Shown piece after piece: positions 8,501 through 10,386 of a stretch of DNA of 10,386 nucleotides. The stretch covers positions 1 through 10,386 of the forward strand of contig JBMYQA010000220.1 of assembly GCA_049600855.1 (NCBI GenBank), written 5' to 3'. Made by a program: the position numbers and the translations under genes. The notes under the pieces are model-generated. The model did not search any database. It saw only the letters and a list, made by a program, of their open reading frames with translations, and was not told the origin of the DNA. Within the stretch, counting starts at the first letter, position 1. The number at the start of each line of letters is the position of its first letter. This stretch comes from JBMYQA01 sp049600855. GTDB taxonomy: Bacteria; Bacteroidota; Bacteroidia; Cytophagales; Flammeovirgaceae.

Positions 8501-8833
8501 ACGAAACCTTCGGTTGTATTAGTGGGAGAAGGCAATTATTCTGATGCACATATGTTCCCAGTAGCATATCGTGCAAATAAAATTGGAAAGATTATTGGAA
8601 TGCCTGTGCCGGGTACAGGAACAGCAGTATGGTGGGAAAGACAAATTGATCCTACTTTAGTATTTGGAATTCCGCAGGTAGGTATGATGACACTCGATGG
8701 AAAATACCTAGAAAATACACAACTCGAACCCGATGTGAAAGTAAGAAATACACCTAAGCAGTTGAATAAAGGTATTGATGAGCAAATTGCTGAAGCCATT
8801 AAGCAGTTGAGCCAAGATACCGATCAAAAGTAA
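5594..8833 (+). CDS. Secreted tricorn-like protease, peptidase family S41
   Basis: The mature enzyme is expected in the periplasm or envelope, where it would cleave peptides or proteins. From ATG at 5594 the product has 1079 residues. An in-frame TTG 13 codons upstream is less likely because the ATG starts a clean signal peptide (KKN, hydrophobic ILGILCLLLCSL, cleavage after SSA at 21). Residues about 25-560 and 605-690 hold beta-propeller repeats with SPDG-type turns near 34, 73, 118, 227, 326, 366, 421, 468 and 621. A lysine/glutamate-rich insert (562-590) interrupts them. A PDZ domain follows at about 783-867, then the S41 core at about 892-1062. By analogy with Thermoplasma tricorn, S765-H766 (in NASHTG), S983-D984 (in NYSDAH) and E1040 (in LENTQ) are the catalytic residues, so the enzyme should be active. 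There is no type IX C-terminal sorting domain. It is convergent with the PorP-like gene and has no operon partner. Confidence 0.93.
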   Translation: MKKNTILGILCLLLCSLYSSAQNDPLWMRYSAISPDGQAIVFTYKGDLYRVPATGGMAVPLTIHEAYDFNPVWSHDGKFIAFASDRYGNFDVFVMPATGGEAVRLTYHSSYDMPSDFTPDNKSVIFSSLRRDIASNAQFPNGAFPELYKVPANGGRVTLVSTNPANNARYNKDGSMLVYHDRKGYEDNWRKHHTSSVTRDIWTYDLKKDSYQMLTTFNGEDRDPHFSADGKSIYYLSESSGSFNIHKMGITPGGDSKQLTSLKNHPIRFLTKSDADVFCFSYNGEIYTMKEGDSPQKVVISILTDGRSVTHKIKSVRSGASEYALSPNGKEIAFVYRGEVFVAPVEGGDTKRITNTPEQERTISFSPDGKRILYASERNNNWNVYQTSIVRKEEPYFYASTILEEDEVIASAQEEFQPAYSPDGKEVAYLEERTTLRVVNLESKQTRTILDGNLNYSYADGDQHYEWSPDGKWFLVNYNLPNHWIGEVGLIASDGKGEVTNLTYSGFEDWVPKWMMKGKMMIWFSDRDGMKNRGSWGSEGDVYGMFFTQDAYDRFKLSKADFELLKEKEKKDKKASDKEKKDEAKAEKNKLPKITIDLDGIEDRKARLTIHSSRLSDAVVSPDGSTLYYLCRFEKGMDLWSTDLRTRETKILTKMSGSAWGLNLDKEGKNAFLGSNGRIYKINLKSGSKKPISFSGEMFLDETNERAYIFDHIWRQVKKKFYVTDLHGVDWDFYKKEYQRFLPHINNNHDFAEMLSEMLGELNASHTGCRYNPRYDSRDETACLGVFFDYNYEKDGLRIEEVIKKGPLDKAKSKAKAGTILEKIDGVTITAGMNYIPLLNRKAGKNTLLSFYNPDTKEHWDEVVRPIQRWQESGLLYRRWVENRRAEVERLSNGQVGYVHVRSMNDRSFRTVYEEVLGRNANKSSLIVDTRFNGGGWLHDDLATFLSGVKYLDVVPREQNIGFEPQFKWTKPSVVLVGEGNYSDAHMFPVAYRANKIGKIIGMPVPGTGTAVWWERQIDPTLVFGIPQVGMMTLDGKYLENTQLEPDVKVRNTPKQLNKGIDEQIAEAIKQLSQDTDQK

Positions 8834-8840
8834 AATAATT

Positions 8841-8872
8841 TAAGGACAAGGCATTGCCTTGTCCCCTTTTAT
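8841..8872. terminator. Bidirectional intrinsic terminator between convergent genes
   Basis: Ten-base arms GGACAAGGCA (8844-8853) and TGCCTTGTCC (8855-8864) are perfectly complementary around a single base, giving about 8 pairs with a small loop. Rightward, the stem is followed by CC and TTTT (8867-8870). Leftward, the transcript runs into a stretch that reads TTAAATTATTTTA. It lies 10 bases after the protease stop and 11 bases from the PorP-like stop, so it can end both transcripts. Confidence 0.88.
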
Positions 8873-8875
8873 AAG

Positions 8876-10000
8876 TTATCGTTTCTTTTCATACTGTTTC
8901 CATGGGTTTGGACAGTACAACCTACCAAATCGAGATCTTCTTGGTCGTCCGTTGGCGTAATCTAAATCAGTATTGATGTGATATGTAATGCTGATTTCGT
9001 GTGTACCTCCTGTATTTCCCCTTAAACCGTTACCAGTGGTAATGTCATAGCTATAGCCAATGGTGAATTTTGGAGTCGAGATACCTACTAAAAGTGCAAT
9101 TGCGTCTTGGTTGGTAATGCTATTACTTGCGGCTACAGCACCAGGCGTATTGGCATCGGCAGGCTCAAATACATCAAACGGAATACCTCTATACCAAAAG
9201 CCTAACATGATGGGTTGATAATTGAAATAAGCACCTAAACTAAGCTGCTGCGATGCCCCCTGACGCTTGTACATGAAGGCAGGTGTAATGCTCATGTCAT
9301 TCTCATCTGTTCGCCCTCTAGTGAGCTTAGAAAACTCAATTTTATAGCCACCATGGAGGGAAAGTTTCATGGGAATAACACCATCCTCGCCAGAAATGGA
9401 CATATCGGGTTGGTTGAGGTGAGAGGCTGCTACTCCTAACCAAAGGTTTTCAGAATACAACAAGAAACCTGTGCCAAAATCCAATACACTTCTTCGATCA
9501 GCTACACCTGAATTTAATAATGCGTTTATTTCCGCACTTTGATCTCTGGTACTACCATTGAGATTAAGTTGATCGTAAAATATGAGATTGTTGAAATTTA
9601 GGGTACGTGAAATGACACCCGCAGATAATCCAAGTTGTAAGGCGAGTTTATCATTCAAAGGGGCTACATACGAATAGTACCCAGAAAACATGGTAGAGTT
9701 AAAAGGTAAGGCATCGGTATTGCCTTGCATTTCAACGCGATCGTGATTTATAAAAGCACCAATACCACTTCGAATACCAGGAAGGTATTGATCGTATGAA
9801 GCTGAATAGGTAATGAAATTGGCCGCTAAACTAGGCCATTGGTTGCGGTAATTAGCAGACAATCGCCCTTGACTCGTAGCTCCTGCAAATGCTGGGTTTA
9901 AATAAAGCGGATTCGCATAAAACTGCGTGTATTGCGGATCCTGTGCCCATACTTCTATCGTCCCGATTAGTATGAAAAGTATTGTGATAAGTCTATTCAT
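8876..10000 (-). CDS. Type IX secretion system membrane protein, PorP/SprF family
   Basis: This 374-residue protein is expected to be an outer-membrane beta-barrel. Family members such as PorP and SprF act in type IX secretion, some together with one large secreted adhesin. A signal peptide covers residues 1-19 (MNRLITILF...EVWA). The mature protein starts with the family hallmark QDPQYTQFYANPLYLNPAFA (20-39). The remainder alternates polar and aromatic residues as in beta-strands (for example YRNQWPSL, GAFINHDR, TIGYSYD), and the end has the common CPNPW motif (363-367). The length is normal for the family. Members are numerous per genome, so I do not assign porP or sprF specifically. No adhesin or gld/spr gene is next to it in this window; a partner could lie to the right. 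The start ATG at 10000 is fixed by the signal peptide. A promoter candidate and phased 9-mers lie about 220-300 bases upstream. Confidence 0.93.
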   Translation of the reverse strand: MNRLITILFILIGTIEVWAQDPQYTQFYANPLYLNPAFAGATSQGRLSANYRNQWPSLAANFITYSASYDQYLPGIRSGIGAFINHDRVEMQGNTDALPFNSTMFSGYYSYVAPLNDKLALQLGLSAGVISRTLNFNNLIFYDQLNLNGSTRDQSAEINALLNSGVADRRSVLDFGTGFLLYSENLWLGVAASHLNQPDMSISGEDGVIPMKLSLHGGYKIEFSKLTRGRTDENDMSITPAFMYKRQGASQQLSLGAYFNYQPIMLGFWYRGIPFDVFEPADANTPGAVAASNSITNQDAIALLVGISTPKFTIGYSYDITTGNGLRGNTGGTHEISITYHINTDLDYANGRPRRSRFGRLYCPNPWKQYEKKR

Positions 10001-10217
10001 AAATAGTGAAATATCATTTGTATTGGATAATGATTGTCTGGTTAAAAAATAGGTGTGACTTGATTATTACTAAGCAAGTTCTTTACCAAACTTTTCAATA
10101 AACGAAAATATAGCATAGCGCCCGTTAAGAATAGTTTTTCTGAATTTTCACCTGCTATGATTCAACTAAAAAAACAAGGGCTTAGTATCTTTTTTCGAAA
10201 ATTAACGTAAGGATAAG

Positions 10218-10256
10218 ACTGTAAACGAGTGTAAATATACTTGAATAACTGTAAAC
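10218..10256. promoter_or_regulatory. Three phased 9-mers, possible operator of the PorP-like gene
   Basis: ACTGTAAAC occurs at 10218-10226 and 10248-10256, and AGTGTAAAT at 10228-10236. The starts are 10 and 20 bases apart, so all three lie on the same face of the helix. On the minus strand they read GTTTACAGT, ATTTACACT, GTTTACAGT. They sit just downstream of the promoter candidate, across and beyond its expected transcript start, a typical place for a repressor. No regulator is identified. Confidence 0.4.
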
Positions 10257-10265
10257 AATATTCTG

Positions 10266-10297
10266 CAAAGTTAATTATCAAATAATTAGACTACAAA
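10266..10297 (-). promoter_or_regulatory. Candidate Bacteroidota-type promoter for the PorP-like gene
   Basis: On the minus strand TTTG (10297-10294), a 20-base spacer and TAACTTTG (10273-10266) match the known Bacteroidota pattern of TTTG near -33 and TAnnTTTG near -7, with the -7 box matching at every fixed position. Transcription would start near 10259. I found no equally good match closer to the gene. AT-rich DNA yields such matches by chance, so this remains a candidate. Confidence 0.45.
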
Positions 10298-10386
10298 AGT
10301 ATGGTGCATTTGTGTCTTTTGTTTGCGGGGTTGCGGAGACAATTTGCCTGATGCTTCGAATATACTGTGTTTAATGGTTTCGCCCC

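Larger units (their letters stand above)
10001..10386. other. Long intergenic region upstream of the PorP-like gene
   Basis: No convincing gene is present in these 386 AT-rich bases. The right part holds the promoter candidate (10266-10297) and the phased 9-mers (10218-10256). If that promoter is used, the transcript has a leader of about 260 bases, in which I see no riboswitch or recognisable RNA. Two minus-strand frames are open from the right edge, ending at about 10292 and at 10286-10288 respectively. Either could be the last codons of an upstream gene, but nothing in them is recognisable. Confidence 0.5.

Noticed and set aside
10057..10081. Inverted repeat ACTTG/CAAGT in the PorP-like leader
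   Set aside because: Five-base arms with a 13-base loop in AT-rich DNA are expected by chance.
10286..10386. Minus-strand frame open to the right edge, possible end of an upstream gene
   Set aside because: A second minus-strand frame is equally open, the peptide is unremarkable, and about 33 codons are too few to decide.

Overview
The window looks like chromosomal DNA of a member of the Bacteroidota (Flavobacteriia, Cytophagia, Chitinophagia or Saprospiria; I cannot place it more closely). The evidence is a PorP/SprF-type membrane protein found with type IX secretion and gliding, a secreted tricorn-like S41 protease of the kind common in this phylum, a promoter of the TTTG/TAnnTTTG type, AT-rich intergenic DNA, and no Shine-Dalgarno sequence in front of the main genes.

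Layout, left to right. (1) Bases 1-606 hold no conventional gene. They carry two copies of a repeat unit: a 107-base head at 96% identity (1-107 and 367-473), an unrelated middle, and a tail at roughly 70% identity (203-270 and 532-599). Each head lies in a small open frame on the + strand. In the second copy the predicted start codon sits in the apical part of a 58-base hairpin. (2) Bases 607-5364 are a two-gene minus-strand operon: a 1044-residue WGR-domain/HEAT-repeat protein (MolR-like) followed after 3 bases by a 539-residue SWIM zinc-finger protein (YehQ-like). (3) Bases 5365-5593 are a divergent intergenic region. (4) Bases 5594-8833 are a tricorn-like protease on the + strand. (5) Bases 8834-8875 contain a short hairpin that can terminate both convergent genes. 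(6) Bases 8876-10000 are a PorP/SprF-family gene on the minus strand. (7) Bases 10001-10386 are its long upstream region, with a good Bacteroidota promoter match and three near-identical 9-mers spaced by whole helical turns.

How the genes work together. The WGR/HEAT and SWIM proteins are almost certainly co-expressed and probably act together. In other bacteria such pairs sit beside a MoxR-type AAA ATPase and a VWA protein, and neither partner is visible here. The place where downstream operon genes would lie is occupied by the repeats. The tricorn-like protease and the PorP-like protein are both envelope proteins that share a terminator region. Nothing in the sequence shows a functional link between them.

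The least explained parts are the repeat region with its large hairpin and the phased 9-mers upstream of the PorP-like gene.
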